From NCBI RefSeq assembly GCF_001905125.1, contig NZ_LWLE01000006.1, forward strand, positions 121,976 through 185,975: 64,000 nt of DNA, in the 5' to 3' direction. Position 1 is the stretch's first letter; every line of letters begins with the position of its first letter. Shown here piece by piece: positions 28,981-38,807 of this stretch. The stretch is from Streptomyces sp. TSRI0281. Lineage in GTDB: Bacteria > Actinomycetota > Actinomycetes > Streptomycetales > Streptomycetaceae. Under the pieces are notes generated by a model. That model was not told the DNA's origin and did not search any database. It was given only the letters and a program-made list of their open reading frames with translations. The translations under genes were made by a program, and so were the position numbers.

Positions 28981-29970
28981 TCAGCCGACGAGGCCGTCGG
29001 CCAGCTCCTCGCTCAGGGTGGACTCCGTCCCCGGGATGCCCAGGTCCTGGGCCCGCTTGTCGGCCATGGCCAGCAGCCGGCGGATCCGGCCCGCGACCGC
29101 GTCCTTGGTCAGCGGCGGGTCGGCGAGCGCGCCGAGCTCCTCCAGGGACGCCTGCTTGTGCTCCATGCGCAGGCGTCCGGCGGCCGCGAGGTGCTCGGGC
29201 ACCTCCTCGCCCAGGATCTCCAGCGCGCGCCCCACCCGGGCCCCGGCGGCCACCGCGGCCCGTGCCGAGCGGCGGAGGTTGGCGTCGTCGAAGTTGGCCA
29301 GCCGGTTCGCCGTGGCCCGGACCTCGCGCCGCATCCGGCGCTCCTCCCAGGCCAGCACCGACTCATGGGCGCCGAGCCGGGTCAGCAGCGCGCCGATCGC
29401 GTCGCCGTCCCGGACGACGACACGGTCCACGCCTCGCACCTCGCGCGCCTTCGCCGCGATGGAGAGCCTGCGGGCCGCGCCGACCAGTGCGAGCGCCGCC
29501 TCCGGACCCGGGCAGGTCACCTCCAGCGAGGAGGAGCGGCCCGGCTCGGTGAGCGAGCCGTGCGCCAGGAACGCCCCGCGCCAGGCTGCCTCCGCGTCGC
29601 AGGTGGCCCCCGAGACCACCTGCGGGGGGAGCCCGCGGATGGGACGGCCGCGGCCGTCCACCAGGCCGGTCTGGCGGGCCAGCTGGTCACCGCCCGCCAC
29701 CACGCGGACGACATAGCGCGAGCCGCGCCGCAGCCCGCCGGGAGCCATCACGATCAGTTCGGAGCTGTGCCCGAAGATTTCGAGAATGTCGCGCTTGAGC
29801 CGGCGCGCCGCCATCGCTGTGTCCAGCTCCGCCTCGATCACAATCCGGCCGCTCACCAGGTGCAGCCCGCCCGCGAAACGAAGAATCGCCGAGACTTCTG
29901 CCTTCCTGCAGCAGGTCCGGGTGACGGGAAGCCGAGAGATTTCGTCCTTCACCGCTGGCGTCATCGCCAT
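28981..29970 (-). CDS. whiA: WhiA sporulation transcription factor
   Basis: WhiA acts with WhiB to trigger the switch from aerial growth to sporulation septation. The 329-residue protein has the N-terminal LAGLIDADG-homing-endonuclease-like domain ([37 protein letters not shown]) and the C-terminal helix-turn-helix ([20 protein letters not shown]). Start at 29970 overlaps the yvcK stop by ten bases. The order uvrC-rapZ-yvcK-whiA is conserved in Gram-positive bacteria. Confidence 0.96.
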   Translation of the reverse strand: MAMTPAVKDEISRLPVTRTCCRKAEVSAILRFAGGLHLVSGRIVIEAELDTAMAARRLKRDILEIFGHSSELIVMAPGGLRRGSRYVVRVVAGGDQLARQTGLVDGRGRPIRGLPPQVVSGATCDAEAAWRGAFLAHGSLTEPGRSSSLEVTCPGPEAALALVGAARRLSIAAKAREVRGVDRVVVRDGDAIGALLTRLGAHESVLAWEERRMRREVRATANRLANFDDANLRRSARAAVAAGARVGRALEILGEEVPEHLAAAGRLRMEHKQASLEELGALADPPLTKDAVAGRIRRLLAMADKRAQDLGIPGTESTLSEELADGLVG

Positions 29971-30995
29971 GGGCCGATCCTTCCATGCATCCGAAAAATA
30001 CGGTCGTACGCGGCGGCCAACAGCTCCGGATCATGAATCGGAACGCCGTCGGGTGAGGCCACAGGCGCCAGCTCGACCGCGGCACCGAGCCGTTTTGCGG
30101 CATCGGCGAGGGACTCGCGATCGGGCACGGCGGCCTCGTCGGCCAGCACCACGTCCAGGGCGAGTTTAGGGGCGTGTCGTCCCAAAACCTCCAAATGACG
30201 CTGCGGAGAGAAGCCATCTGTTTCACCGGGTTGTGGCGCGAGGTTCAGCGAAAGGACCTTCCGGGCCTTCGTGGCGACCAGCGCGTCGAGCAGATCCGGC
30301 ACCAGCAGATGGGGAATCACGGAGGAGAACCAGGAGCCCGGACCGAGCACCACCCAGTCCGCGTCGAGGACGGCCTCGACCGCTTCGGGGACGGCCGGCG
30401 GGTCGATCGGGACGACATGCACGGACTGCACCTCGCCCGGAGTGAGCGCCACCGTGGCCTGGCCGCGCACCGTGACGATGTCCTCGGGACGGTCGGGGTC
30501 GTGCCCCCGTACCAGCGCCTGGAGCTCCAGCGGCACGGCCGACATCGGCAGCACCCGGCCGTGCGCGCCGAGCAGCTTGCCGACCAGGTCGAGGGCCTGG
30601 ACATGGTCGCCGAGCTGCTCCCAGAGGGCGACGATCAGCAGATTGCCGACCGCGTGCTCGTGCAGATCGCCCTTGGACTCGAAGCGGTGCTGGATGACCC
30701 GGGACCAGGTCTGGCCCCAGTCGTCGTCCCCGCAGAGCGCGGCGAGCGCCTTGCGCAGGTCGCCGGGCGGCAGGACGCCCAGCTCCTCGCGCAGCCGGCC
30801 GCTGGAGCCCCCGTCGTCGGCGACGGTGACCACGGCCGTGAGATCGCCGGTGATCCGGCGCAGCGCCGCGAGGGACGCCGACAGTCCCATGCCGCCGCCG
30901 AGCGCGACGACCTTGGGCTGGGCGCCGCGCTTGCGGCCGGAGAGCGCCGAGGTGGCTCTGCTGAGTCTCCGCAGACGCAGATTGCGCCCGGTCAC
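29961..30995 (-). CDS. yvcK: YvcK/CofD-like gluconeogenesis factor
   Basis: The family binds UDP-sugars and influences carbon metabolism and cell-wall growth. The 344-residue protein has the CofD-like fold signatures [36 protein letters not shown] and [19 protein letters not shown] 30995 overlaps the rapZ stop (GTGA). The longer open frame upstream is out-of-frame rapZ sequence and was rejected. Confidence 0.93.
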   Translation of the reverse strand: MTGRNLRLRRLSRATSALSGRKRGAQPKVVALGGGMGLSASLAALRRITGDLTAVVTVADDGGSSGRLREELGVLPPGDLRKALAALCGDDDWGQTWSRVIQHRFESKGDLHEHAVGNLLIVALWEQLGDHVQALDLVGKLLGAHGRVLPMSAVPLELQALVRGHDPDRPEDIVTVRGQATVALTPGEVQSVHVVPIDPPAVPEAVEAVLDADWVVLGPGSWFSSVIPHLLVPDLLDALVATKARKVLSLNLAPQPGETDGFSPQRHLEVLGRHAPKLALDVVLADEAAVPDRESLADAAKRLGAAVELAPVASPDGVPIHDPELLAAAYDRIFRMHGRIGPWR

Positions 30996-32002
30996 TCGCG
31001 CCCCATGTCCCGGTGGACGAGGACGGTCTCGATCCCCTCCGTGGCCAGCCGGGCGGCGAGCTTCTCCGACATCGCGACGGAGCGGTGCTTGCCGCCCGTG
31101 CACCCGACGGCGATGGTCACGTACCGCTTGCCCTCGCGCCGGTAGCCCGCGGCGATCAGCTGGAGCAGCTCCGTGTACTGGTTGAGGAATTCCTTGGCGC
31201 CCGGCTGGTCGAAGACGTACGCGGACACCTCCTCGTTGAGGCCGGTGAACGGGCGCAGCTCCGGGACCCAGTGCGGGTTGGGCAGGAACCGGCAGTCCAC
31301 GACCAGGTCGGCGTCGACCGGCAGGCCGTACTTGAAGCCGAACGACATCACCGTGGCCCGCAGCTCCGGCTCCTCGTCGCCCGCGAACTGGGCGTCCATC
31401 TTGGCCCGCAGTTCGTGCACGTTGAGGCTGGAGGTGTCGATCACCAGGTCGGCGTCGCCGCGCAGCTCGCGCAGCAGATCGCGCTCGGCCGCGATGCCGT
31501 CGACGATCCGGCCGTCGCCCTGGAGCGGGTGCGGGCGGCGCACCGACTCGAAGCGGCGCACCAGGGCGTCGTCGGAGGACTCCAGGAAAACGATCCGCCT
31601 GGTGACGTGCTTGGCCTCCAGGTCCGCGAGGGACTCCCGGAGGTTGTCGAAGAAGCGGCGGCCCCGCACGTCGACGACGACGGCGATCCGGGCCACATTG
31701 CCCTGCGAGCGGGCGCCGAGCTCCACCATGGTGGGGATCAGCGCGGGCGGCAGATTGTCGACGACGAACCAGCCGAGGTCCTCCAGACACTTGGCGGCGG
31801 TGCTGCGCCCGGCGCCCGACATCCCGGAGATGATCACCAGTTCGGGAATGGCTGCCGTGGCGGTCTCGCCCGTCTCGTTCGCGGTGCCCGTACTCACGTC
31901 TGCTGCTCCGTCTGCTCGGTCTTCGTGCTCGTGTTCATGGTCGCGCTCGGGTTCGTGCGCGGGCGTGGTGCCGTTCTCGGTCTCGTGCGTGTGCTCATTC
32001 AT
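30992..32002 (-). CDS. rapZ: RapZ/YvcJ-family nucleotide-binding protein
   Basis: P-loop protein; in E. coli RapZ is an RNA-binding adaptor for small-RNA decay, while the Gram-positive role is less clear. The 336-residue protein has Walker [10 protein letters not shown] at about 60-68 and the C-terminal GCTGGKHRS anion-binding motif. The first 50 residues are an unusual His/Glu-rich low-complexity extension ([13 protein letters not shown]), possibly metal-binding or disordered; homologues often start nearer [10 protein letters not shown]. Its start overlaps the uvrC stop. Confidence 0.92.
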   Translation of the reverse strand: MNEHTHETENGTTPAHEPERDHEHEHEDRADGAADVSTGTANETGETATAAIPELVIISGMSGAGRSTAAKCLEDLGWFVVDNLPPALIPTMVELGARSQGNVARIAVVVDVRGRRFFDNLRESLADLEAKHVTRRIVFLESSDDALVRRFESVRRPHPLQGDGRIVDGIAAERDLLRELRGDADLVIDTSSLNVHELRAKMDAQFAGDEEPELRATVMSFGFKYGLPVDADLVVDCRFLPNPHWVPELRPFTGLNEEVSAYVFDQPGAKEFLNQYTELLQLIAAGYRREGKRYVTIAVGCTGGKHRSVAMSEKLAARLATEGIETVLVHRDMGRE

Positions 32003-34146
32003 GACGTGCCCCCGTCGTCCTCTTCAATGATCTCTCCTGTGGCCGTGTTCACGGCAGGCGCGGCCGGGGCGGTCGAGGCGAGGGCGGCGGCCACCGATTC
32101 CGCCGTCCTGCGGCCTATCCCCGGGACCTCGCAGATCTCATCGATTGTCGCCTGCCTCAGCTTCTTCACGGAACCGAAATGCTTGATCAGCGCCTGTTTC
32201 CGGGTCTCGCCGAGGCCGGTGACGTCGTCCAGGGGGCTGCTGCGGATGCGCTTGGCCCGCTTGGCCCGCTGGTAGGTGATGGCGAAGCGGTGCGCCTCGT
32301 CGCGGACGCGCTGGAGGAGGTAGAGGCCCTCGCTGGAGCGGGGCAGGACGACGGGGTCGTCGTCACCGGGCAGCCAGACCTCTTCGAGGCGCTTGGCCAG
32401 CCCGCAGACGGCGATGTCGTCGATCCCCAGCTCGTCCAGGGCGCGCTTGGCGGCGGCCACCTGGGGCTGCCCGCCGTCGACCACGACGAGCTGCGGCGGA
32501 TAGGCGAACCGCTTGGGACGGCCGTCGTCCTCACGGGGCTCGCTCTCCCCGGGACCGGGGTCGTGCGGGTCCTCGCGGGGCTCGCTCTCCCCGGGACGGG
32601 CGTCATGGGTGACGGGACCGAGCTCCCCGGCGGGCCCCGGTGCGGGGACGGGGCCGCTGGGCGCGGGACCGCTGGGCGCCGGTGCGGGGACGGGACCCGT
32701 GGGCGCCGGGCCGGGTTCCTGGGGTTCCTCCCACTCCCCCGTCCGCTCCTTGTCCTGGAGATAGCGCTTGAAGCGGCGCCCGATCACCTCGTGCATCGAG
32801 CGCACGTCGTCCTGGCCCTCGAAACCCTTGATCTGGAAGCGGCGGTACTCGCTCTTGCGGGCGAGCCCGTCCTCGAAGACCACCATGGACGCCACCACGT
32901 CGTCGCCCTGGAGGTGGGAGATGTCGTAGCACTCGATGCGCAGGGGTGCCGTGTCGAGGCCGAGCGCCTCGGTGATCTCCTCCAGGGCACGGGAGCGGGT
33001 CGTGAGGTCCGAGGCGCGCTTGGTCTTGTGCAGTCCGAGCGCCTGCTGGGCGTTGCGCTGGACGGTGACCATCAGGTCCTTCTTGTCGCCGCGCTGCGGG
33101 ATGCGCAGGCTGACCTGGGAACCCCGGCGGTCGGCGAGCCACTGGGCGACCGCTTCGGTCTCCTCGGGGAGGGCCGGTACCAGGACCTCCTTGGGGACCG
33201 AGTCGCCCGTCTCCTCGCCGTACAGCTGCTGGAGGGCGTGCTCGACCAGGCCCGAGGTGTCGACCGCCTCGACCTTGTCCGTGACCCAGCCGCGCTGGCC
33301 GCGCACCCGGCCGCCGCGGACGTGGAAGATCTGGACGGCCGCTTCCAGCTCGTCCTCGGCGACGGCGATCAGGTCGGCGTCGGTGGCGTCGGCGAGGACG
33401 ACGGCGCTCTTCTCCATGGCCCGCTTGAGCGCTTCGGCGTCGTCGCGGAGCCGGGCGGCCCGCTCGTACTCCATCTCCTCCGCCGCCGCCATCATGTCCT
33501 TCTCCAGCCGGCGGATGTACGTCCCGGTCCGGCCGGCCATGAAGTCGCAGAAGTCCTCGGCCAGTTCGCGGTGCTCCTCGGGGGTGACCCGGCCGACGCA
33601 GGGGGCCGAGCACTTGCCGATGTAGCCGAGCAGGCAGGGACGGCCGGTCCTGGCGGCGTTCTTGAACACGCCCGCGGAGCACGTACGGACGGGGAAGACG
33701 CGGAGCATCAGGTCGACGGTCTCGCGGATCGCCCACGCGTGCCCGTAGGGGCCGAAGTAGCGCACGCCCTTCTTCTTGGCGCCGCGCATGACCTGGACCC
33801 GCGGGAAGTCCTCGTTGAGCGTGACCGCGAGGTAGGGATAGCTCTTGTCGTCGCGGTACTTGACGTTGAACCGGGGGTCGTACTCCTTGATCCAGGAGTA
33901 CTCCAGCTGGAGCGCCTCGACCTCGGTGGAGACGACGGTCCATTCGACGGAGGCGGCCGTCGTGACCATCGTGCGGGTACGCGGGTGCAGACCGGCCAGG
34001 TCCTGGAAGTAGTTGGCCAGGCGCTGGCGCAGGTTCTTCGCCTTCCCGACGTAGATCACCCGGCGGTGCTCGTCGCGGAACTTGTAGACCCCCGGGGAGT
34101 CGGGGATCTGTCCCGGCTTGGGGCGGTAGCTGGAGGGGTCTGCCAT
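31999..34146 (-). CDS. uvrC: UvrC, excinuclease subunit C
   Basis: Makes the dual incisions in nucleotide excision repair. The 715-residue protein has the N-terminal GIY-YIG nuclease ([19 protein letters not shown]), UVR motif ([21 protein letters not shown]), the RNase H-like C-terminal nuclease ([20 protein letters not shown], then VVVDGGQPQ) and terminal helix-hairpin-helices. It is about 100 residues longer than E. coli UvrC, mainly from a Pro/Gly/Glu-rich insert at about 475-555 that contains two GESEPRED copies inside the C-terminal nuclease domain. A PafBC-like promoter lies at 34154-34176. Confidence 0.95.
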   Translation of the reverse strand: MADPSSYRPKPGQIPDSPGVYKFRDEHRRVIYVGKAKNLRQRLANYFQDLAGLHPRTRTMVTTAASVEWTVVSTEVEALQLEYSWIKEYDPRFNVKYRDDKSYPYLAVTLNEDFPRVQVMRGAKKKGVRYFGPYGHAWAIRETVDLMLRVFPVRTCSAGVFKNAARTGRPCLLGYIGKCSAPCVGRVTPEEHRELAEDFCDFMAGRTGTYIRRLEKDMMAAAEEMEYERAARLRDDAEALKRAMEKSAVVLADATDADLIAVAEDELEAAVQIFHVRGGRVRGQRGWVTDKVEAVDTSGLVEHALQQLYGEETGDSVPKEVLVPALPEETEAVAQWLADRRGSQVSLRIPQRGDKKDLMVTVQRNAQQALGLHKTKRASDLTTRSRALEEITEALGLDTAPLRIECYDISHLQGDDVVASMVVFEDGLARKSEYRRFQIKGFEGQDDVRSMHEVIGRRFKRYLQDKERTGEWEEPQEPGPAPTGPVPAPAPSGPAPSGPVPAPGPAGELGPVTHDARPGESEPREDPHDPGPGESEPREDDGRPKRFAYPPQLVVVDGGQPQVAAAKRALDELGIDDIAVCGLAKRLEEVWLPGDDDPVVLPRSSEGLYLLQRVRDEAHRFAITYQRAKRAKRIRSSPLDDVTGLGETRKQALIKHFGSVKKLRQATIDEICEVPGIGRRTAESVAAALASTAPAAPAVNTATGEIIEEDDGGTS

Positions 34147-34153
34147 GTCTCAC

Positions 34154-34176
34154 ACCCTACTTGCGGAGTGTGACAA
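34154..34176 (-). promoter_or_regulatory. PafBC-like damage promoter of uvrC (degenerate)
   Basis: Minus strand TTGTCACAC, eight bases, TAGGGT. The RecA-independent (PafBC) promoter is TTGTCRGTG-N8-TAnnnT; the first six bases, spacing and -10 agree, the last three bases of the upstream element do not. Confidence 0.45.
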
Positions 34177-34257
34177 CGGGCCCTCGCCGAGGGTGGTGCC
34201 GCGCTCCGGGGTGCGGGTGAGGTGTGCGCACCCCGGAGCGCGGGCCGGTGGGGCCGG

Positions 34258-35196
34258 TCAGACGCCGGACGCGGGGGTTTCCCGGGTACGGCGGTGGCGG
34301 CGGGCCGCGGTGGCGCCGCAGAGTGCCAGGGCCAGCAGGGCCCCGGCTCCGGCGACGGCCGAGGTGGCGGTCAGGGCCCCGTCGGCGGCGGTGTCCGGGG
34401 CACCGGCCGCGGTGGCGGCCATGACGGGTCCGGAGCCCGGACCCGAGGCGGGTCCCGGCGCGGGTCCGGAGCCCGTCGCCGCGTCGGGGCCGTAGCCGCC
34501 CGCCTTACCGGAGCGGGCGTAGCCGGAGCCGGGGAGCTTGTCCCCGTACGCCTCCCGCACCCGGCTCCCGTAGGCGGTCAGCGTGGTTCCCGCGGCACCG
34601 ACCGCCCCGGCGGCGTCCTCGTCCAGCGGGAGCACCCTGCTCCCCTTGTGGACGTACCAGGCGTCGATCTGCGGCTCCCGGAAGACGGTGCCGCCGGGGA
34701 GCTTGCGGGCGCCCGCCGCGGTGTAGCGCGCCTCGTCGTCGCCGGTGGCGATGTTCACCACCTGCCAGTCGGCGCCCCGGCCCGCTTTCGGGACGGTCCA
34801 CAGGGACGCCTTCTGCCCGTCCGAGGAGACCGCGGTGGAGGCGAGGTAGTCGAGCGTGCTGAGGGCGGCTCCCGGTTTCCCGGCGACGAAGGCCGCGGAG
34901 AGCGTGCGTACGGGGACGGCCGCTCCCTCGATCCGTGGTGCGGCCGCCGCCCGGGTGACCGCGCCCTCCCTGGCGAAGAACCGGGACAGGGTGTCCAGGG
35001 TGGAGGCCGAGACGGCCGCCTCGTGGGCGGCCGCCAGGGCCGGGGCGGTGAGGGTCGGGGCGGCGAAGGCGGGCGCGGTGGGAGCGGGGCGCGCCGCCGG
35101 GCCGCCGTCCGCCACGGCCTGGGGAGAGGCGGCGGCGAACAGGGCGGCGCCGGTGAGCGCGGTGGCCGTGACGATGCGCCGGGTCGTGGAAGTCAT
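34258..35196 (-). CDS. Secreted, membrane-anchored protein of unknown function
   Basis: A 312-residue protein with an N-terminal Sec signal (ATALTGAALFAAASPQAVADG), an Ala-rich central part, a Gly/Pro/Ser linker and a C-terminal hydrophobic helix (TSAVAGAGALLALALCGATAA) ended by RRHRRTR. This is the layout of a cell-wall sorting signal, but no LPXTG is present, so simple membrane anchoring is more likely. It starts four bases after the secreted protease gene and is probably coexpressed. Family not recognised. Confidence 0.75.
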   Translation of the reverse strand: MTSTTRRIVTATALTGAALFAAASPQAVADGGPAARPAPTAPAFAAPTLTAPALAAAHEAAVSASTLDTLSRFFAREGAVTRAAAAPRIEGAAVPVRTLSAAFVAGKPGAALSTLDYLASTAVSSDGQKASLWTVPKAGRGADWQVVNIATGDDEARYTAAGARKLPGGTVFREPQIDAWYVHKGSRVLPLDEDAAGAVGAAGTTLTAYGSRVREAYGDKLPGSGYARSGKAGGYGPDAATGSGPAPGPASGPGSGPVMAATAAGAPDTAADGALTATSAVAGAGALLALALCGATAARRHRRTRETPASGV

Positions 35197-35200
35197 GCCG

Positions 35201-35815
35201 TCACGCCCCGATCCGGTACAGCGAGTGGGTCCAGGAGAACTCGTTGTTGTTCACGTACCAGGCGTGCGAGGCCCAGTTGTAGCGGTTGCTGGAGGGCCAG
35301 GGGTCGCCCCAGTAGACCCAGCTGCTGGCGTCGTCGTAGCCGTACAGGACGTGCATGTGCCCGCCGCCGGAGGACCACTGGATGCGTGTCTCGACGGGGC
35401 GGCCGGCGGATATCTCGCCCTGCACCGTCGCGTAACGCAGGTAGCCCGTGACGTACGAACCGGGGTTGACGCCGGCCCAGGACAGACCGTCCTGGACATT
35501 GCCCAGCGTGGCCTGCGAGTTGGGGCACTCATAGCCCTGGGACCGGTTGAAGGCGGCGTTGCAGAACTGGTTCTGGGAGTAGTTCCGCCCGAACCAGGTG
35601 GCGATGGTGTTGCCCGCCGCCGCCCAGCACCAGTTGGTCTTCTGCTGGGCCTGCATGGTGATGTTCAGCCGCTGGGTGGCGGCGACGGCGCTGCTGTCCG
35701 GCGTGACGGCCGGGATCTGGGCGGCGGTGGCGGTCGCCGCCGGAACGGCGAGGAGCACGGCGGCCAGGAGTGCCGTGAACGGGAACCTTCCCGGCCTGAT
35801 TCTTCGGTTGTGCAT
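35201..35815 (-). CDS. Secreted papain-like cysteine protease
   Basis: A 204-residue exported protein: signal sequence FPFTALLAAVLLAVPAATATAA, then a papain-fold domain of the AvrRpt2/C39-like type. The catalytic Gln and Cys are in QQKTNWCWAAAGNTI, the His in SSGGGHMHVLYGYD and the Asn/Asp region in YWGDPWPSS. Two further cysteines (NQFCNAAF, YECPNSQ) could form a disulphide. It is likely active outside the cell and cotranscribed with the anchored protein downstream. Confidence 0.82.
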   Translation of the reverse strand: MHNRRIRPGRFPFTALLAAVLLAVPAATATAAQIPAVTPDSSAVAATQRLNITMQAQQKTNWCWAAAGNTIATWFGRNYSQNQFCNAAFNRSQGYECPNSQATLGNVQDGLSWAGVNPGSYVTGYLRYATVQGEISAGRPVETRIQWSSGGGHMHVLYGYDDASSWVYWGDPWPSSNRYNWASHAWYVNNNEFSWTHSLYRIGA

Positions 35816-36042
35816 GGCGTTCCTCCCATGGCGGGGGGGTGGGATCGGAGGAGCGCGTCCGGACGCTGTTCAGGAGCATCGACCGTTGTCCGGAACCGGT
35901 CAACACGCTTCAATGCGGGGTGACATCACGGTGTGAACGGCGCGACGGATGTGTGAACAGTCCCGCCCCGGTCACCTGGCCCCCCGCTCCCACCGGGGTG
36001 ATGTCCCCGCTCCCCGTCGTGAACGTTCACCGGAGGCCCGAC
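35816..36042. other. Divergent promoter region with direct repeat
   Basis: Separates the protease gene from the XRE-like gene. GTGTGAAC occurs twice, at 35931-35938 and 35951-35958, 20 bases apart (two helical turns), a possible operator. Confidence 0.4.
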
Positions 36043-36969
36043 ATGCGGCACACCGAGACCGAACTCGCCCAGGTGCTGCACACCGGCCCCTTCCATCTGG
36101 CCCTGCGCACCGCCCTGTCCGTGCGCGGGCTGCCGCTCCAGCGGGTCCAGCACCACCTCGCGCACCGGGGGATCAAGGTCGGGGTGACGAGCCTCAGTTA
36201 CTGGCAGCAGGGCGCGCGTCGCCCGCGGCGCGCCGAGTCGCTGCGTGCCGTGCGGGCGCTGGAGGCCGTTCTCGCGCTGCCGGAGAACTCGCTGTTGCGG
36301 CTGCTGGAGACCGGGGACGCGCCCGCGGACTCCGAGCGTCCGGCGGCACGCTCGTACCGCTCGCTGATGGAGGCGTCGGGTGCGGTGGAGCGGCTGCTGG
36401 CGGCGATGGAGTCACCGGTGGACGGCGGGCTGCACACCGTGGGGCATCAGGAGCGGGTCCGGATAGGGGCGGGCCGGGAGATGGCGGGCCGCGACTCGCA
36501 GCACGTCGTGCGGGCGCATCGCGACGGCGTCGACCGCTACCTCGCGGTCTACCGGGGCGATCCGGGCTGTGAGCCGTCGCGGATCACCGTACGGGCCCGG
36601 GAGAACTGCCGGACCGGCCGGGTCCGCTGGGACCGGGGTACGGGGGTGCTCGTGGCGGAACTGCTGTTCGACACCCGGCTGCGGGCCGGTGAGACGTACC
36701 TCTTCGGCTACGCCTTCGACGACGGTACGGGTGAGCCCTGCGCCGAGTACGTGCGTGGCTTCACCTTCGGCGGCGGGCAGTACGTGCTCCAGATCCGCTT
36801 CGACGAGGCGGCGCTGCCGGTACGGTGCCGGCGCTTCGTCCAGGTATCGGCGGGAGCGGCGCGCGGTGCCCGGACCGACCTGACTCTCACCGGCCGGCAC
36901 CGGACCGTACATCTGGTGGAGCAGGGGGTACGGCCCGGTCTCGTCGGCATCGACTGGGACTGGGATTGA
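36043..36969 (+). CDS. XRE-like regulator-type protein, 3' end created by IS insertion
   Basis: A 308-residue protein. Residues about 10-80 resemble a lambda-repressor-type helix-turn-helix (VTSLSYWQQGARRPRRAESL) followed by a helix; the rest is a beta-rich domain of unknown function. ATG 36043 has GGAGG at 36032-36036. The reading frame ends GIDWDWD and its TGA (36967-36969) lies within the TTGA that forms the right end of the adjacent IS element, so the native C-terminus has probably been replaced. Whether only a few residues or more were lost cannot be seen here. Confidence 0.7.
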   Translation: MRHTETELAQVLHTGPFHLALRTALSVRGLPLQRVQHHLAHRGIKVGVTSLSYWQQGARRPRRAESLRAVRALEAVLALPENSLLRLLETGDAPADSERPAARSYRSLMEASGAVERLLAAMESPVDGGLHTVGHQERVRIGAGREMAGRDSQHVVRAHRDGVDRYLAVYRGDPGCEPSRITVRARENCRTGRVRWDRGTGVLVAELLFDTRLRAGETYLFGYAFDDGTGEPCAEYVRGFTFGGGQYVLQIRFDEAALPVRCRRFVQVSAGAARGARTDLTLTGRHRTVHLVEQGVRPGLVGIDWDWD

Positions 36970-37140
36970 CTTCCGCTCCCCGCCCTAAAGGACGGGGATT
37001 CCTGCCACGGTCGACTGACCGTCTCGGCGGGTTCCTGCTTCTTCGCGCTGTGCCGGGATACGAAGTCCTGGTCCTACCTGCGCTCGACAGGCTGTCACCG
37101 CCAGTCCGGCGGCCAGTGCGACGTTGACTGCCGCGTTGAT
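36966..37140 (-). ncRNA. Predicted omega RNA (reRNA) of TnpB
   Basis: In IS200/605 elements the guide RNA of TnpB overlaps the tnpB 3' end and the right end, with its guide in flanking host DNA. The hairpin at about 36977-36996 marks the scaffold end; the guide would be 36946-36965 on the minus strand. The 5' limit is a guess. Confidence 0.45.
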
Positions 37141-38220
37141 GTCCCGGTCCAGGACCGCCCCGCACGCCTGGCACTGCCAGACGCGGACATGCAGGGGCTT
37201 TGGACCGTCCTTGACGCCACAGCCAGAACAGACCTGGCTCGTGGGCTCGAAACGACCGATCCGGACGAACACACGCCCATAGAGTGCCGCTTTGTACTCC
37301 AGCATCGCGACGAACGCCGACCATCCCGCGTCGTGCACGGACTTGGCAAGACGCGTACGGGCGAGCCCTTTCACCGCCAGGTCCTCCACAGCCACCGCTT
37401 GGTTCTCGCGAATGATCTGTGTGGAGAGCTGGTGGTGGAACTCGCGCCGCGCATCAGCCACCGGTGCGTGTGCACGGGCGACCTTGATCCGGGCCTTCTC
37501 CCGGTTCTTCGACCCCTTCGCCTTACGGGACAGACCGCGCTGCTCCCGTTTCAGTTTCTTCTCCGCACGCCTCAGGAACCGGGGGCTGCTGATCCTGGTC
37601 CCGTCGGAGAGGACCGCGAAATGCCCCAGACCGAGGTCGACGCCGACGACCGGTTCCACCTCGGGCAGCGTTTCGGGCCCGGTCTCCACGACGAAGGACG
37701 CGAAGTACCGCCCGGCCGCATCCTTGATCACGGTCACCGTCGAGGGGACCGACGGCAGAGCACGGGACCACTTCACCCGCACCGCACCGATCTTCGGCAG
37801 CATCAGGTCCCCGCCGGGAGTATTCTTCCACCGCGCGTTCTGGGTGAAGCGGACCGACTGCCGACTGTCCTTGCGGGATTTGAACCGCGGCTCAGCGATC
37901 TTCGGTCCTTTGCGGGTGCCCTTCAGTGACGCGAAGAAGTTCGTGTACGCGGTGTCCAGGTCCCGCAGGGACTGTTGCAGCACCACGGCAGAGACCTCAC
38001 CGAGCCAGGCACGGGCCCCGGTCTTCTTCGCCTCGGTGATGACCTGCTTGGACAGGTCGCCGGCCTTCGGGTACGGCAGGCCCTGTTCGCGGGCATCCTT
38101 GCGGGCGCGCAACGCGTCGTTGAACACAACTCGGGCGCACCCGAACGCCCGGGCCAGCGCGGCACGCTGAGGACCGTTCGGGTACACGCGAAAGGTGTAC
38201 CGAAGCTGCATACCAATCAA
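36985..38220 (-). CDS. tnpB: TnpB, RNA-guided nuclease of IS200/IS605 element
   Basis: A 411-residue TnpB, ancestor-type of Cas12 nucleases; it cleaves at the donor site guided by omega RNA and favours transposon retention. The RuvC residues appear intact: Asp in VVGVDLGLGHFAVL, Glu in AVAVEDLAVKGL and Asp in LDRDINAAVNVA. The zinc ribbon is CSGC with CQAC, and the N-terminal RYTFRVYPNGPQRAALARAFG is typical. Start ATG 38220 or 38211. Divergent from tnpA across only 17 bases. Confidence 0.93.
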   Translation of the reverse strand: MIGMQLRYTFRVYPNGPQRAALARAFGCARVVFNDALRARKDAREQGLPYPKAGDLSKQVITEAKKTGARAWLGEVSAVVLQQSLRDLDTAYTNFFASLKGTRKGPKIAEPRFKSRKDSRQSVRFTQNARWKNTPGGDLMLPKIGAVRVKWSRALPSVPSTVTVIKDAAGRYFASFVVETGPETLPEVEPVVGVDLGLGHFAVLSDGTRISSPRFLRRAEKKLKREQRGLSRKAKGSKNREKARIKVARAHAPVADARREFHHQLSTQIIRENQAVAVEDLAVKGLARTRLAKSVHDAGWSAFVAMLEYKAALYGRVFVRIGRFEPTSQVCSGCGVKDGPKPLHVRVWQCQACGAVLDRDINAAVNVALAAGLAVTACRAQVGPGLRIPAQREEAGTRRDGQSTVAGIPVL

Positions 38221-38237
38221 ACTACTACGCCTGGTTT

Positions 38238-38720
38238 ATGGCTGAGTATCAGAACATTCGTACTGGTCGTCACTGCGCCTTCGTCCTCCACACACACTTG
38301 GTCTTCGTGACGAAGTACCGGCACAAGGTCTTCGAGGACATGCACCTGAGACGCATGGAGGAGATCATGCGAGCCGTCTGTGAGGACTTCGGGTGCGAGC
38401 TGGTGGAGTTCAACGGCGAGAACAACCACGTGCATCCGCTGGTGAACTTCCCACCGAAGGTGGCCCTGTCCAAGCTGGTCAACTCACTCAAGGGCGTCAG
38501 CTCACGCAGGCTCCGCCAGGAGTACCCAGAACTGGTCCGGCACTACTGGCGGGCCCAGCACCTGTGGTCCGGCTCCTACTTCGCCGGATCGGTGGGCGGG
38601 GCTCCTCTGTCCATCGTCCGTCAGTACATCGAGCAGCGGAACCGTCCGCTCCAGCCTGCCGGTCAGAGCAGCGTTCAGAATCGCTTCACCACCGGGCTGA
38701 AGCCCGATGCACTGCGATGA
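38238..38720 (+). CDS. tnpA: IS200/IS605 TnpA, Y1 HUH transposase
   Basis: A 160-residue single-strand transposase. The HUH motif is in NNHVHPLVNFPP (His-Val-His) and the nucleophile tyrosine in VRQYIEQRN. The N-terminal GRHCAFVLHTHLVFVTKYRHKVF is characteristic. Unusual is the C-terminal tail after the Tyr helix (about 25 residues), which overlaps the left-end hairpin of the element. Both transposase genes appear intact, so the element may still be active. Confidence 0.92.
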   Translation: MAEYQNIRTGRHCAFVLHTHLVFVTKYRHKVFEDMHLRRMEEIMRAVCEDFGCELVEFNGENNHVHPLVNFPPKVALSKLVNSLKGVSSRRLRQEYPELVRHYWRAQHLWSGSYFAGSVGGAPLSIVRQYIEQRNRPLQPAGQSSVQNRFTTGLKPDALR

Positions 38721-38807
38721 GTCCCGGTAGCCGGCCGCGGGCGGTTCCCGTGCGGGGTGCCTGTGCCCCGGTGGCCCGGCGGCGGCGTCCTTGCCGGTAC
38801 CCGTGCG

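Larger units (their letters stand above)
36966..38740. mobile_element. IS200/IS605-family insertion sequence with divergent tnpA and tnpB
   Basis: Contains a TnpB gene (minus) and a Y1 transposase TnpA gene (plus) back to back, the IS605 arrangement. Read in the tnpB direction the right end is GAAT, then a hairpin (CCCCG/CGGGG around TCCTTTAGGG), then GCGGAAGTCAA at 36966; GAAT-hairpin-TCAA is the guide and cleavage layout known for IS608. The left end is near 38700-38740 and includes the hairpin CGGGCT/AGCCCG (38693-38706); its exact edge is uncertain. No target duplication is expected for this family. Confidence 0.8.

Noticed and set aside
29961..31790. 609-residue YvcK with long N-terminal extension
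   Set aside because: The extension is an out-of-frame reading of rapZ; GTG 30995 overlapping the rapZ stop is the natural start.
34258..35196. Sortase substrate
   Set aside because: C-terminal helix and basic tail fit, but there is no LPXTG or LAXTG motif before the helix.
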